DNA of 51,011 nt from an uncultured Bacilli bacterium (GTDB lineage: Bacteria > Bacillota_I > Bacilli_A > RF39 > UBA660), in the NCBI GenBank assembly GCA_948479395.1, contig CAOLUI010000005.1, positions 1 to 51,011 of the forward strand, written 5' to 3'. Each line of letters begins with the position of its first letter. The first letter of the stretch is position 1. Below the pieces are notes generated by a model. That model was not told the DNA's origin. It made no database searches and worked only from the letters and a program-made list of their open reading frames with translations. Of the stretch, positions 8,771 through 17,474 are shown piece by piece. The position numbers and the translations under genes were made by a program.

Positions 8771-10531
8771 ATGAGTAAAATAAAAGTAATGAATGAAAAT
8801 TTGGCCAATAAGATAGCAGCTGGAGAAGTAGTAGAAAAAATTTCTAGTGTAGTTAAAGAACTAGTTGAAAATAGTATCGACGCTAAGGCTCAAAATATAG
8901 TTGTTTCTTTAACAGAGGGCGGATTAAAAAAAATTGAAGTTTTAGATGATGGAGTAGGGATGGATAAAGAGGATGCAATACTTGCTTTTTCGCGTCATGC
9001 CACTAGTAAAATTACTCATGATGATGATTTATTTTTCATTGATACTTTAGGTTTTCGTGGGGAGGCTTTACCATCTATTGCAAGTGTTAGTTTAGTCACT
9101 TTAAAGACGTATTCTAATAATAGCGATTGCGGAACTTTAATTGAGATAAAAGGGGGGCAAATTTTAAAAGAAGAGAAAACCGATAGTCGAGTAGGCACAT
9201 GTATTAGTGTTTCGGAATTATTTTATAATACGCCAGCTCGTCTAAAATATTTAAAAAATGAAAGTTATGAGCTAGCTAATTGTGTTTCTTTAATTGAAAG
9301 ACTAGCTTTATCTCATGATAATATATCTTTTGTTTTAACTAATAATGAAAGAGTTCTCGTTAAAACTTCTGGTAGTGGAAATTTACACAAATGTATTCAT
9401 GAAATATATGGCTTAAATGTATCTTCTAAAATGCTTGAAATAAAAAATAGTAATGACGATTTTGATTTATATGGCTATATCTGCAAACCAGAAATATTAA
9501 AATCTAATCGCAATCATTTTATAACTATGGTAAATGATCGAGTTATTAAAAATAATGATCTAAATAAAGCTATTAATGATGCTTATTATACCTATAAACC
9601 AGATACTAAATATCCTATTGTTGTTTTAAAAATTAATACTGATCCAACTCTTATTGATGTTAATATCCATCCTACTAAACAGGATATAAAAATTTCTAAA
9701 TCTAAAGAGATATATGAACTTATTTATAATACAATTAAAGATGCCTTATATAAAAGTTTATTAATCCCAGATGCTGTTAAAAAACCAGAATATAATGAAA
9801 TTAAAGACCAATATGTAGAAAATTTTATAAAAGAACAAGAAGAAGATTTTTCTACAAGTAAACAAGTGGTAATGGATCTTTCTTATCCCGAGCCTTTAGA
9901 AGAAGAAAAAAAAGAAGAGCCTATTGTAATTAATGAAGAATTAAAGAGATTAGTTTTATATCCAGTCGGTATTGCTCATGGCACTTATATAATTGCCCAA
10001 AATGAAGAAGGAATTTATATGGTTGATCAACATGCGGCCCAAGAACGTATTAATTATGAACGTTTTTTAAAATGTTTAAAGAATAAAGAAATAACTACCA
10101 CTTCTTTATTATTTCCTATTACAATTGAATTATCTTCTAGTGAGTTTTTAAGTTTAAAAAATTACTTAGATATTTTATTTAAAATGGGTTTTAAAGTTGA
10201 AGAATTTGGTTTAAATACGTTTATTTTTAAAGAACATCCAACCTGGTTAAAAACAGGATATGAAGAAGAATCAATTCACAAAATTGTTGATTTAATTATT
10301 AAAAATAAAGGAGAATTTGATCCTGTAAAATTTAATGAAAGTATTGCGATTACTCTCGCTTGTAAAATGAGTATCAAAGCTAACATGCGAATAAGTAATG
10401 AAGCCGCTGAAGAATTACTTCAAGAATTAGTTTTATGTGATAATCCTTATAATTGTCCTCATGGAAGACCAACTATTATAAAATTTTCCACTTACGATAT
10501 TGAAAGAATGTTTAAAAGAGTAATGAATTAA
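8771..10531 (+). CDS. mutL: DNA mismatch repair protein MutL
   Basis: GHKL ATPase and latent endonuclease of mismatch repair. The N-terminal ATPase motifs are ELVENSIDA, DDGVGM and TLGFRGEAL. The C-terminal nuclease motif DQHA-x2-E-x4-E is present (DQHAAQERINYE, about residue 418), as are the zinc-site elements ACKMSIKAN and CPHGRP (about 562). This is the nicking-competent MutL of bacteria without MutH. mutS is not adjacent. A G6 run at 9152-9157 codes for Gly-Gly and is in frame here. Confidence 0.95.
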   Translation: MSKIKVMNENLANKIAAGEVVEKISSVVKELVENSIDAKAQNIVVSLTEGGLKKIEVLDDGVGMDKEDAILAFSRHATSKITHDDDLFFIDTLGFRGEALPSIASVSLVTLKTYSNNSDCGTLIEIKGGQILKEEKTDSRVGTCISVSELFYNTPARLKYLKNESYELANCVSLIERLALSHDNISFVLTNNERVLVKTSGSGNLHKCIHEIYGLNVSSKMLEIKNSNDDFDLYGYICKPEILKSNRNHFITMVNDRVIKNNDLNKAINDAYYTYKPDTKYPIVVLKINTDPTLIDVNIHPTKQDIKISKSKEIYELIYNTIKDALYKSLLIPDAVKKPEYNEIKDQYVENFIKEQEEDFSTSKQVVMDLSYPEPLEEEKKEEPIVINEELKRLVLYPVGIAHGTYIIAQNEEGIYMVDQHAAQERINYERFLKCLKNKEITTTSLLFPITIELSSSEFLSLKNYLDILFKMGFKVEEFGLNTFIFKEHPTWLKTGYEEESIHKIVDLIIKNKGEFDPVKFNESIAITLACKMSIKANMRISNEAAEELLQELVLCDNPYNCPHGRPTIIKFSTYDIERMFKRVMN

Positions 10532-10547
10532 AAAGGAAAAGATATTA

Positions 10548-11416
10548 ATGAATTTAAATTTTAATGAATTAAAAGAATTTTTATATAATATAAGAAATTC
10601 AAATCTTTTTGATAATCCTAAAGATTTATATAAAGCCATTAATCTTATTTCTGAAAAAAAGAAAAATTAGCGTTTAATGAAAACTTAATGTTAAAACTAT
10701 TTTACGAATGTGCTTATAGATACAATAAAACAGGGAATTTAAAAAAATATTTAAAAATTAGTTCTAAATGTTCTTTTGCAGATTTTTATAATTTTATGCA
10801 GAATCTTAAAAATGTTTCTATTAGAAGTGCTATACCAAATGATACAGCTCATAATTTAATAATTCGTAAGATTAAAAGAATATTAAAACACGATGAAATA
10901 GGAAGATGGACTTTTATTGATTTTTCAGTTATTCAAAATGAAGAAAAAGAGGATGATTCTTCTCTAAAAATATATTTATCTATTGATAATAAAAATTTGC
11001 ATTTTTTTGCAATTACATTTTTAAAATTATGTGAAGAAATAGGAATTAAATATAATTTTAAAATTAATGCTGATGATAGATATCGAAGAGCAGATAATGT
11101 TGTAATATATACTAATATTGCTGTTTTTTTTCAATATATTTATGTAATAGAGAGTATTAAAAAACAAAATCCTTAAATAGATTTTGGATCAGCACCTTTA
11201 TTAACTTATCATTATAATGAATATATTGCTCTAGCTCCTAAAGAGAAGGGCGGAAGCATTAGTTATTCTGAAAAATTATGTCAAGAAATATGCCGTTTAA
11301 GAGATGAAGCAGTAACTTTTCAAGATTTTTTTGAAGCAGTTCAACTAACAATAATAAAAGAGTTGGGTGAAATTGTTGATTTTTGCGAAATAAATAACTT
11401 TCCCGCTCGAAAATAA
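10548..11416 (+). pseudogene. Broken unknown gene (possible HopA1-like), frameshift plus nonsense
   Basis: RBS AAAGGAAAAG precedes ATG 10548. The first frame (MNLNFNELKEFLYNIRNS...) stops at 10668-10670. Adding one A to the A7 run near 10656 would join it to the frame running on to 11173. A TAA at 11174-11176 (after IKKQNP) then interrupts a frame that stays open to 11416, reading DFGSAPLLTYHYNEYIALAPK and SEKLCQEICRLRDEAV. Repaired, the protein has about 289 residues. The RRADNVVIY block followed by the late Ser/Cys/Arg stretch recalls the HopA1 effector family seen near some RiPP genes, but that is a weak match. It lies just upstream of an equally broken ABC exporter, so the whole locus seems to be decaying. 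Confidence 0.5.
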
Positions 11417-11420
11417 ATAA

Positions 11421-11449
11421 TTGTCTTTTAAAAAAAAATTTATTATAAT
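11421..11449 (+). promoter_or_regulatory. Promoter of the broken ABC exporter
   Basis: TTGTCT (11421-11426), a 17-base spacer and TATAAT (11444-11449), 20 bases before the exporter's start codon. Confidence 0.55.
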
Positions 11450-11468
11450 CAATTTTGGTGATAAAATT

Positions 11469-12838
11469 ATGAAAAATAAAGATATTCTTTCTTTTTTAAA
11501 ACCGTATTTAATGAAAGAAAAAAAATATATATCTTTAGCTATTATATTCGCTTTAATTAGCAGTTTAATTAATTTAACTTATGGTTATTTGTCTGGATAT
11601 GCTCTTAATGCTGCCAGTGAAAAAGTTTTTAAAGTAGCCATTATAACGATACTAATAAATTTATTTTTTAGTAGTCTTAATTATTTAGTATTTTCACGAC
11701 AAAGTAATATTATATCTTCCAAAACCAGTTTAAATATTATGGAAGACATAAACTCATCTTTATTTTTAAAAGTTTTAAGTTTGCCTACCAAAGCTTTTGA
11801 AGAAAAATCAAGTGGCGAATTTATTAATCGTATAACTTCAGATACTGAAACAATAACAGATGCTATTTCTACACTTTTAAGTGTTGTTTTAAAAATATTA
11901 ACTAGTTTATTGGTTTTTATATATGTTTTATTTAATTCTAAATTAGTTTGTTTTGAAATAATAATCTATATTTTTATCTTATTCAAAATATCTTCAAAAT
12001 ATCGTCCAATTTTAAAAAAACAACAAAAAGAAATAAGAGAACAAAACGATAAATATGTATCTCATGTTAATGAATCTATTTTAGGTATTAGAGAAATAAA
12101 AATAATCGATTTGAACAAAATTACTATGCTATAATATATACTTTAGATGAAATTTTTGTTGCTTTAGTTTTTAGTAGCATTATTGGCGAGATCATTGTAG
12201 GAAAAAGTAACCTTACATTTCTAATTGCCATGAGTTATTATATTTATAATTTTATGAATTTAGTAAATTCTTTTATATCTTTTTCAACTTATTATCAAAA
12301 GCTTAAAGTCTCTGTTGAACGTATTAATGAAATCATTAATAATAAATTATATCAAGATACTAATTTTGGTAACTATCATAATCTCTCTATTTTAGGAAAA
12401 ATCGAATTTAAAAATGTAACTTTTCATTATCATGATAGTAAAAGAAAGATTTTAGATAAATATAACTTAATAGTTAAACCTAATACTAAAATCGCCATTG
12501 TTGGTAAAAGTGGAGAAGGAAAAAGTACAATTTTTAACTTATTATTACGTTATTTTGATATTATTAAGGGAGAAATATTACTTGATGATATTAATATACA
12601 AGAATATGATGAAACTAGTTTACGCAATAATATCAGTATTATTCGCCAAGATCCTTTTTTATTTAATCGAACAATTTTCGAAAATTTTAAAATGCTTAAT
12701 CCTAAAATTACTTTAAAAAAGATTCGAGAGTATTGTAGAATTGCTTTAATTGATGATTATATTATGTCTTTACCTCAAAAATATAATACTGTAATAGGAG
12801 AGGGGGGGGCGAATGAAGCTTATACCCAAAATAGATAA
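11469..12838 (+). pseudogene. ABC exporter, 5' part: internal deletion and truncated ATPase domain
   Basis: RBS GGTGA precedes ATG 11469. Membrane domain helices follow (KKYISLAIIFALISS..., ...GIREIKII) until the frame ends at 12134 just after the EIK element. The next frame, open from about 12132, resumes at YTLDEIFVALVFSS. By comparison with the intact exporter at 13238-14980 about 40 codons are missing there. The ATPase domain then starts normally (Walker A GKSGEGKST, Q-loop RQDPFLF) and runs to VIGEGG, where a G8 run at 12802-12809 leads into foreign sequence ending at TAA 12838. The missing remainder, from INFSGGQ on, is at 15048-15359. Confidence 0.8.
12811..12830 (+). repeat. Left terminal inverted repeat
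   Basis: 20 bases beginning GAATGAAGC and ending in the core TTATACCCAAA. Reverse complement of 15018-15037 with three mismatches. Confidence 0.65.
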
Positions 12839-12924
12839 AAAGTAAGAAAAAAGCGGGTAGGTTCAAAAAAAGTTCTTCTAAAATCCTTATAAATAAAGGC
12901 CAAAATAGAGATTTTTAAGAAATT

Positions 12925-13052
12925 AGAACCCAAAAATGTGTAAAAAGGGTTCTTTTCGCAAGTGCGAAAAGTGTTAGTGGTGCAACTACGATGAATTTTA
13001 AACTCTTATTTTATAAGCGTTTTAAAGTTTCGTGGTGCATTCCCATATCCTG
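12925..13052 (+). ncRNA. Structured noncoding region with three stems, partly repeated at 17383-17469
   Basis: Stem 1: AGAACCC (12925-12931) with GGGTTCT (12947-12953). Stem 2: CTTTTCGC-AAGT-GCGAAAAG (12952-12971). Stem 3: an imperfect long hairpin, TGCAACTACGA (12981-12991) with TCGTGGTGCA (13030-13039). A CATATCCTG box follows at 13044-13052. The GCAAGTGC hairpin, a GTGG-containing second stem and the identical 3' box recur at 17383-17469. It could be an RNA, or the remnant end of a mobile element. Confidence 0.35.
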
Positions 13053-13237
13053 TTGTTATAAAAATTTCTTCTTTTTTTGTTATTTATAATATATATTTGC
13101 TTTTATGCAAAACCACCATAATTTAATATTTAATGGAAATTTTGAATATGCTACATTTCTTTTTAAAATGTACATGATATAATTATTTTTGGCTAACTGT
13201 GTTATAATATTGGTAGTTTGCATGAGGAGTTGAAGTA

Positions 13238-14980
13238 ATGATGAAAAATAAAAACAAATCAAATTTTTTAAAGAATATTAAAAAAACTTGGAATTATATA
13301 AGGGAATGTAAATTCAATTTAATTGGATATGCTGTGGTCAGCATTGTTGAAGCTGTAATTGGTGCAATTTTACCTTTAATTTCTGCTAAAATTATTTTAA
13401 ACATTACTGATGGAGTTATGATGCAATTAATATTGTCTGCTTTAACAGTATTTGGTATCGAATTTATATTATATATTGTGTTCTATTTTAAAGGATTTCT
13501 ATATCAAAGAGTTTATCAAAAAACATTGATTAATTTACAAACTGCTGTTGCTAGAGAAACATTAAATTTAGAAATAAGGGAAATAGACAGAGCATCCTCT
13601 GGATTATTTATAGATAGACTAAATAAAGATACTGGGGATATTTCAGGAATGTTTATGGAATATACATATTGGACATCATACGTAATATCAAATATTGGTG
13701 TTTTAGTTGCTGTCTTTATATTAAATAGATATTTATTCATATATGCCGTTATAACTTCAATTTGCATATTTTTAATAAATAAGAAAAGATTAAGTAAGCA
13801 GTATGAAGTACAAAAAAATTTAAAAAAAATTCAAGAAAAAAAAACAGGACTTACTGGAGAACTTGTTAGAGGTATAAGAGATATTAAAGTATTAAATGCC
13901 AGTAATACCATTCTAAAGCAAACAACGAATAAAATCATAGAATCTTCAAATGAAGAAGTGAAAATGTTAAATATTAGAAGAATATATCAATATTTTGAAA
14001 ATAATTTAAGAGCAATAAGCGATTTACTTTTTATTGTAATAGGATGTGTTCTGCATAACAAATCTTTATTAACAATTCCTACTTTTGTTATAATTTATAA
14101 TTATCAATCTAAAATAAAGAATTTATTAACTGGTGTTGTTCAATTATCAGAATATAATAAAAAATTTGTTGTCGCTTCTGATAGAATTTATGAAGTTATT
14201 GAAAATGAAAAATTTAGCAAAGAAAAATTTGGAACTTTGAGTACAAAAAAATTGTCAGGTCATATAAAATTTAATAATGTAAAATTTGGCTATAATGATA
14301 ATAAAATTATTGATGATATGAGTTTTGAAATCAAGCCTAATCAAAAGGTTGCCTTTGTTGGTAAAAGTGGTGCTGGTAAAACAACTATATTTAGTTTAAT
14401 AACAAAATTATATTCTATTGATGAAGGTGAAATATTATTAGATGGACATAATATTAATGATTTGAATTGCGATTCCTTAAGAAATAATATGTCTATTATT
14501 ACTCAAAATCCCTATATATTCAATTTTTCAATAAAGGACAATTTACTTTTAGCAAAAGAAAATGCAAGTATGAAGGAGATTCGTAATGCTTGTAAAATGG
14601 CATGTATTGATGATTTTATTATGTCTTTACCAGACAAATATGAAACAATGGTTGGTGAAAATGGAGTAATATTATCAGGTGGGCAAAAACAAAGGTTAGC
14701 AATTGCGAGAGCTTTGCTTATGAAAACTGAAATTATTTTGTTTGATGAAGCTACAAGTGCTTTGGATAACGAAACTCAAAGTGAAATACAAAATGCGATA
14801 AAAAACTTAAAAGGTGAATATACAATATTAATTGTTGCACATAGATTATCTACTGTAATAGATAGTGATAAAATATTTGTTGTAGACGATGGTAAAATAA
14901 TTGATAGTGGTTCTCATAAAGAATTATTGAAAAAAAGTAATTTTTATAAAAATCTATATGAAAAAGATTTAAATGTTTAA
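13238..14980 (+). CDS. ABC exporter, fused membrane and ATPase domains, intact
   Basis: Half-transporter of the exporter type, expected to work as a dimer in the cytoplasmic membrane and to export a lipid, peptide or drug; the substrate is unknown. RBS GAGGAG (13224-13229) fits ATG 13238 (a second ATG follows directly). Residues 1-310 hold the membrane helices with the RGIRDIK coupling element. The ATPase domain has Walker A GKSGAGKTT, Q-loop TQNPYIF, signature LSGGQKQR, Walker B IILFDEATSALD and the switch AHRLST. All motifs are intact. It is the sole cargo gene of the element interrupting another ABC exporter and resembles that gene throughout, so it may have replaced its function. TATAAT boxes at 13178 and 13203 are possible -10 sites. 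Confidence 0.88.
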   Translation: MMKNKNKSNFLKNIKKTWNYIRECKFNLIGYAVVSIVEAVIGAILPLISAKIILNITDGVMMQLILSALTVFGIEFILYIVFYFKGFLYQRVYQKTLINLQTAVARETLNLEIREIDRASSGLFIDRLNKDTGDISGMFMEYTYWTSYVISNIGVLVAVFILNRYLFIYAVITSICIFLINKKRLSKQYEVQKNLKKIQEKKTGLTGELVRGIRDIKVLNASNTILKQTTNKIIESSNEEVKMLNIRRIYQYFENNLRAISDLLFIVIGCVLHNKSLLTIPTFVIIYNYQSKIKNLLTGVVQLSEYNKKFVVASDRIYEVIENEKFSKEKFGTLSTKKLSGHIKFNNVKFGYNDNKIIDDMSFEIKPNQKVAFVGKSGAGKTTIFSLITKLYSIDEGEILLDGHNINDLNCDSLRNNMSIITQNPYIFNFSIKDNLLLAKENASMKEIRNACKMACIDDFIMSLPDKYETMVGENGVILSGGQKQRLAIARALLMKTEIILFDEATSALDNETQSEIQNAIKNLKGEYTILIVAHRLSTVIDSDKIFVVDDGKIIDSGSHKELLKKSNFYKNLYEKDLNV

Positions 14981-15017
14981 AAGGAGAATGCTTTTTTTGA
15001 TTAATTTTGTATTTTGC

Positions 15018-15037
15018 TTTGGGTATAAGGTCTATTC
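15018..15037 (+). repeat. Right terminal inverted repeat
   Basis: Begins with the core TTTGGGTATAA and ends GGTCTATTC. Inverted partner of 12811-12830, and followed after two bases by ten G. Confidence 0.65.
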
Positions 15038-15039
15038 TA

Positions 15040-15359
15040 GGGGGGGGGGAATAAATTTTTCTGGAGGTCAAAAACAAAGAATTGCTATAGCAAGAGCTTT
15101 AGCTAAGAATAGTAAAATAATATTATTTGATGAAGCAACTAGCGCTTTAGATAACGAAGCCCAAGAAAAAATTATTAAAGTTATTAATGAAATAGCTAAA
15201 GATCATACAATTATCACAATTGCTCATCGTCTTTCAACTATAATAGATTCAGATACAATTCATATAATGGACAAAGGAAAGATAATTGCCTCAGGAACTC
15301 ATCAATCTTTATTAAAAAATAGCTCAATTTATCAGGAATTATATCAAAATAATGCGTAA
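15040..15359 (+). pseudogene. ABC exporter, 3' part: ATPase signature to C-terminus
   Basis: Continues the gene broken at 12802. After the G run it reads INFSGGQKQRIAIARAL (signature), IILFDEATSALD (Walker B) and IAHRLST (switch), and ends at TAA 15359. It lacks Walker A, so alone it cannot hydrolyse ATP. The frame is open upstream into the element, with possible starts at ATG 14973 (overlapping the previous stop) or ATG 14988 (behind AAAGGAG). A chimeric peptide of 124-128 residues could therefore be made, but is unlikely to be functional. Confidence 0.8.
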
Positions 15360-15399
15360 AAAAATCATTTTTTTGGTATACTAACATTAGTGATGTATT

Positions 15400-16578
15400 A
15401 TGAAAAAAGATTGGATCAAAGTATTACCAATATTAATTCTAATTTTTCCTTTAATTTTTTCTTTGGAAAAAAATGAAATAAAAAATTCCAACTTAGTCTT
15501 TAATTCACAAAAAAAAGTCGAAAACAGTGTAGAAGAAATAATTAATGATAATAAAGATAAAACCATTCAAGAAAATAAAACCATTTCTGATAAATTTATT
15601 TATTTAGAATTTACTAATAAAAATCAAATATATAGTTATTATATTGATAAAGCAACCGGAGAAAAAGCAAATTTTGAGGATTTTATTAAAGCCGATAAAA
15701 AAGAAGCTTTTAAAGAAAAAATAAATGAATTACTTTATTTAAAATATCCTAAATTTATTGCTGATATATTAATAGAGGATCAAGGAGATAAAGTATATAA
15801 AATAGATAATGATAAATTAATTATTTATTTTGATAATTTTATAATTGAACCAGTAATAACCGAAAAATTATATTTAACAATAGATTATAACGAAATAAAA
15901 GAATACTTAGATTTTTCTTTTGTTTTAAATAAAGAATATCAAAATGAAGATGGTTTTATTAGAGATAAAAATAAAAAAGCTGTTGCTTTTACATTTGATG
16001 ATGGACCAGCAGGTGAAACAACAAATAAAATAGTTGATCTACTTGAGCAAAATAAAGCTCATGCTACCTTTTTTATGGTAGGTAATAAAATGGAATATGG
16101 AGCTAATACAATCCAAAATGTACTAGAAAAAGGCAATGAAATTGGTAGTCATTCGTATGCTCATAAAAGTATGAAAAGACAAAAATTTCCTGATTTAATA
16201 AAAGATGAAGAAAAAACTAAAGAAATTTATCGAAATATAACTGGAAAAGATTTGATTTATACAAGGCCTCCATATGGCGCAATAGACGCTAAAATTAAAG
16301 AAAATTTAGATACTATTTTCATTACTTGGGATTTGGATCCAGAAGATTGGTTACGCCGTGATAAAAATTATATTATTGATTATGTCATGGAAAATGTTAA
16401 AGATGGAGATATTATTTTAATGCATGATTTATATGATTCTACTGTAGAGGCTGTAGCTGAATTACTACCTAAATTATATGCTGAAGGGTATCAAGTTGTT
16501 AGTATATCCGAACTTGCTAGTTTAAAAGAACAAACTTTAGAAAAGCATAACATCTATCGTAATATTAGAAAAAATTAA
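15400..16578 (+). CDS. Membrane-anchored NodB-type polysaccharide deacetylase (PdaC-like)
   Basis: Removes acetyl groups from cell-wall glycan (peptidoglycan or a related polymer) outside the membrane. N-terminal anchor about residues 5-22; a DUF3298/RsiV-like domain about residues 65-185; then the NodB domain with TFDDGP (about 197-202), metal ligands in HSYAH (about 251-255), RPPYGAID, WDLDPEDW and the catalytic His in LMHD. All five motifs are present, so it should be active. Domain order matches Bacillus PdaC. Its 3' end overlaps the convergent gene below by 14 bp. Confidence 0.88.
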   Translation: MKKDWIKVLPILILIFPLIFSLEKNEIKNSNLVFNSQKKVENSVEEIINDNKDKTIQENKTISDKFIYLEFTNKNQIYSYYIDKATGEKANFEDFIKADKKEAFKEKINELLYLKYPKFIADILIEDQGDKVYKIDNDKLIIYFDNFIIEPVITEKLYLTIDYNEIKEYLDFSFVLNKEYQNEDGFIRDKNKKAVAFTFDDGPAGETTNKIVDLLEQNKAHATFFMVGNKMEYGANTIQNVLEKGNEIGSHSYAHKSMKRQKFPDLIKDEEKTKEIYRNITGKDLIYTRPPYGAIDAKIKENLDTIFITWDLDPEDWLRRDKNYIIDYVMENVKDGDIILMHDLYDSTVEAVAELLPKLYAEGYQVVSISELASLKEQTLEKHNIYRNIRKN

Positions 16579-16951
16579 GTAAAAAATCATCATCATCAGA
16601 ACCAAATATACTAAGTAATAAATTAATTAATCCACCAACCAAAAAAATAACAGCAGCAATAAATCCAATATTTGATATTATAATATCTTTAAGACTAGAA
16701 CTTTTATCTAATTGTTTTATATGTTTATAATTTATATAAACAAAATATAAATAAATTATAAATGTTATTATAAAAATTTCTGTGTTAATAGTTCGAAAAA
16801 TTTTTTGAGAATTTTTATCATTTTTTTTTAGATATTCTTTTTCATAATGATTTGAAACAATAGCAAATATTGCTAAAAAAATATATATGATCCATATATA
16901 ATCTTCAATTTTTAATTCTTTTAAAGTTTCTGAATCATTTGCATTATACAT
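16565..16951 (-). CDS. Hypothetical membrane protein, 128 residues
   Basis: Not recognised. Three hydrophobic segments at about residues 18-36, 55-73 and 88-114; an acidic tail (GSDDDDF) before the end. The start region MYNANDSETLKELKIEDYIW is soluble and amphipathic. It converges on the deacetylase gene and overlaps its last codons. No operon partner is visible on its strand. Confidence 0.6.
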   Translation of the reverse strand: MYNANDSETLKELKIEDYIWIIYIFLAIFAIVSNHYEKEYLKKNDKNSQKIFRTINTEIFIITFIIYLYFVYINYKHIKQLDKSSSLKDIIISNIGFIAAVIFLVGGLINLLLSIFGSDDDDFLLNFF

Positions 16952-17088
16952 ATTAATTATTATGCTTATAATATTAAAAAATTTTAAAAATTAGGGTAAA
17001 AGTAAAGGAGATTATTTGCATTAATCAAGGATATTTATTTTTGGGGTTAAAAAAGAAAAAATAACAAAGATAAATTTATAAAAAACGC

Positions 17089-17117
17089 TTGCAATAAATA
17101 GGAAAATAGTATAAAAT
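17089..17117 (+). promoter_or_regulatory. Promoter of the tRNA-Ile/tRNA-Glu pair
   Basis: TTGCAA (17089-17094), 17 bases, TAAAAT (17112-17117); TATAAA two bases earlier is an alternative -10. tRNA-Ile starts 23 bases downstream. Confidence 0.5.
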
Positions 17118-17139
17118 AAAATAGTCAATGAGACAAAAT

Positions 17140-17216
<77 letters not shown>

Positions 17217-17227
17217 TTTTGTTTTTT

Positions 17228-17304
17228 GGCCAGTTGGTGAAGCGGCTTAACACACTGCCCTTTCACGGCAGCATTCACGGGTCCGAATCCCGTACTGGTC
17301 ACCA
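17228..17304 (+). tRNA. tRNA-Glu (TTC)
   Basis: Acceptor GGCCAGT pairs with ACTGGTC. The anticodon loop CTTTCAC gives TTC, the T-loop is TCCGAAT, and CCA is encoded. Confidence 0.97.
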
Positions 17305-17314
17305 TTTTAAAAAT

Positions 17315-17339
17315 AACATACTTTAATAGTATGTTTTTA
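17315..17339 (+). terminator. Terminator of the tRNA pair
   Basis: AACATACT (17315-17322) pairs with AGTATGTT (17328-17335), followed by T residues. Confidence 0.75.
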
Positions 17340-17382
17340 TTTGAAAAAATTTAATTGTCATTTTTTCTATCAAAATACACCA

Positions 17383-17469
17383 TTTTTGCAAGTGCAAAAA
17401 TTTACTTGCATTTATTTTGCCCTTAAAATAAAAGATTTATGTTTATTTAGTGGCAATTATCATATCCTG
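17383..17469 (+). repeat. Second, diverged copy of the structured noncoding repeat
   Basis: A perfect hairpin TTTTTGC-AAGT-GCAAAAA sits at 17383-17400 with the same GCAAGTGC centre as 12952-12971. A second stem, TTGCC / GGCAA, follows. The copy ends in the same CATATCCTG (17461-17469). The middle has diverged and is about 15 bases shorter. Confidence 0.35.
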
Positions 17470-17474
17470 TTTTT

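Larger units (their letters stand above)
12810..15039 (+). mobile_element. Element with 20-bp imperfect inverted ends inserted in a G run, carrying an ABC exporter
   Basis: The two parts of one ABC exporter gene end and resume at G runs (12802-12809, eight G; 15040-15049, ten G). Just inside are inverted repeats, 12811-12830 and 15018-15037, matching at 17 of 20 positions with an 11-bp perfect core, TTATACCCAAA / TTTGGGTATAA. This is the layout of a transposon with a G-run target duplication. Contents: a structured noncoding region (12925-13052), a complete ABC exporter gene, and no transposase. It is therefore non-autonomous or decayed; the family cannot be named from the ends. Confidence 0.65.

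Noticed and set aside
12925..13052. Integron attC site
   Set aside because: The imperfect long hairpin superficially resembles attC, but core RYYYAAC/GTTRRRY sites and an integrase are absent.
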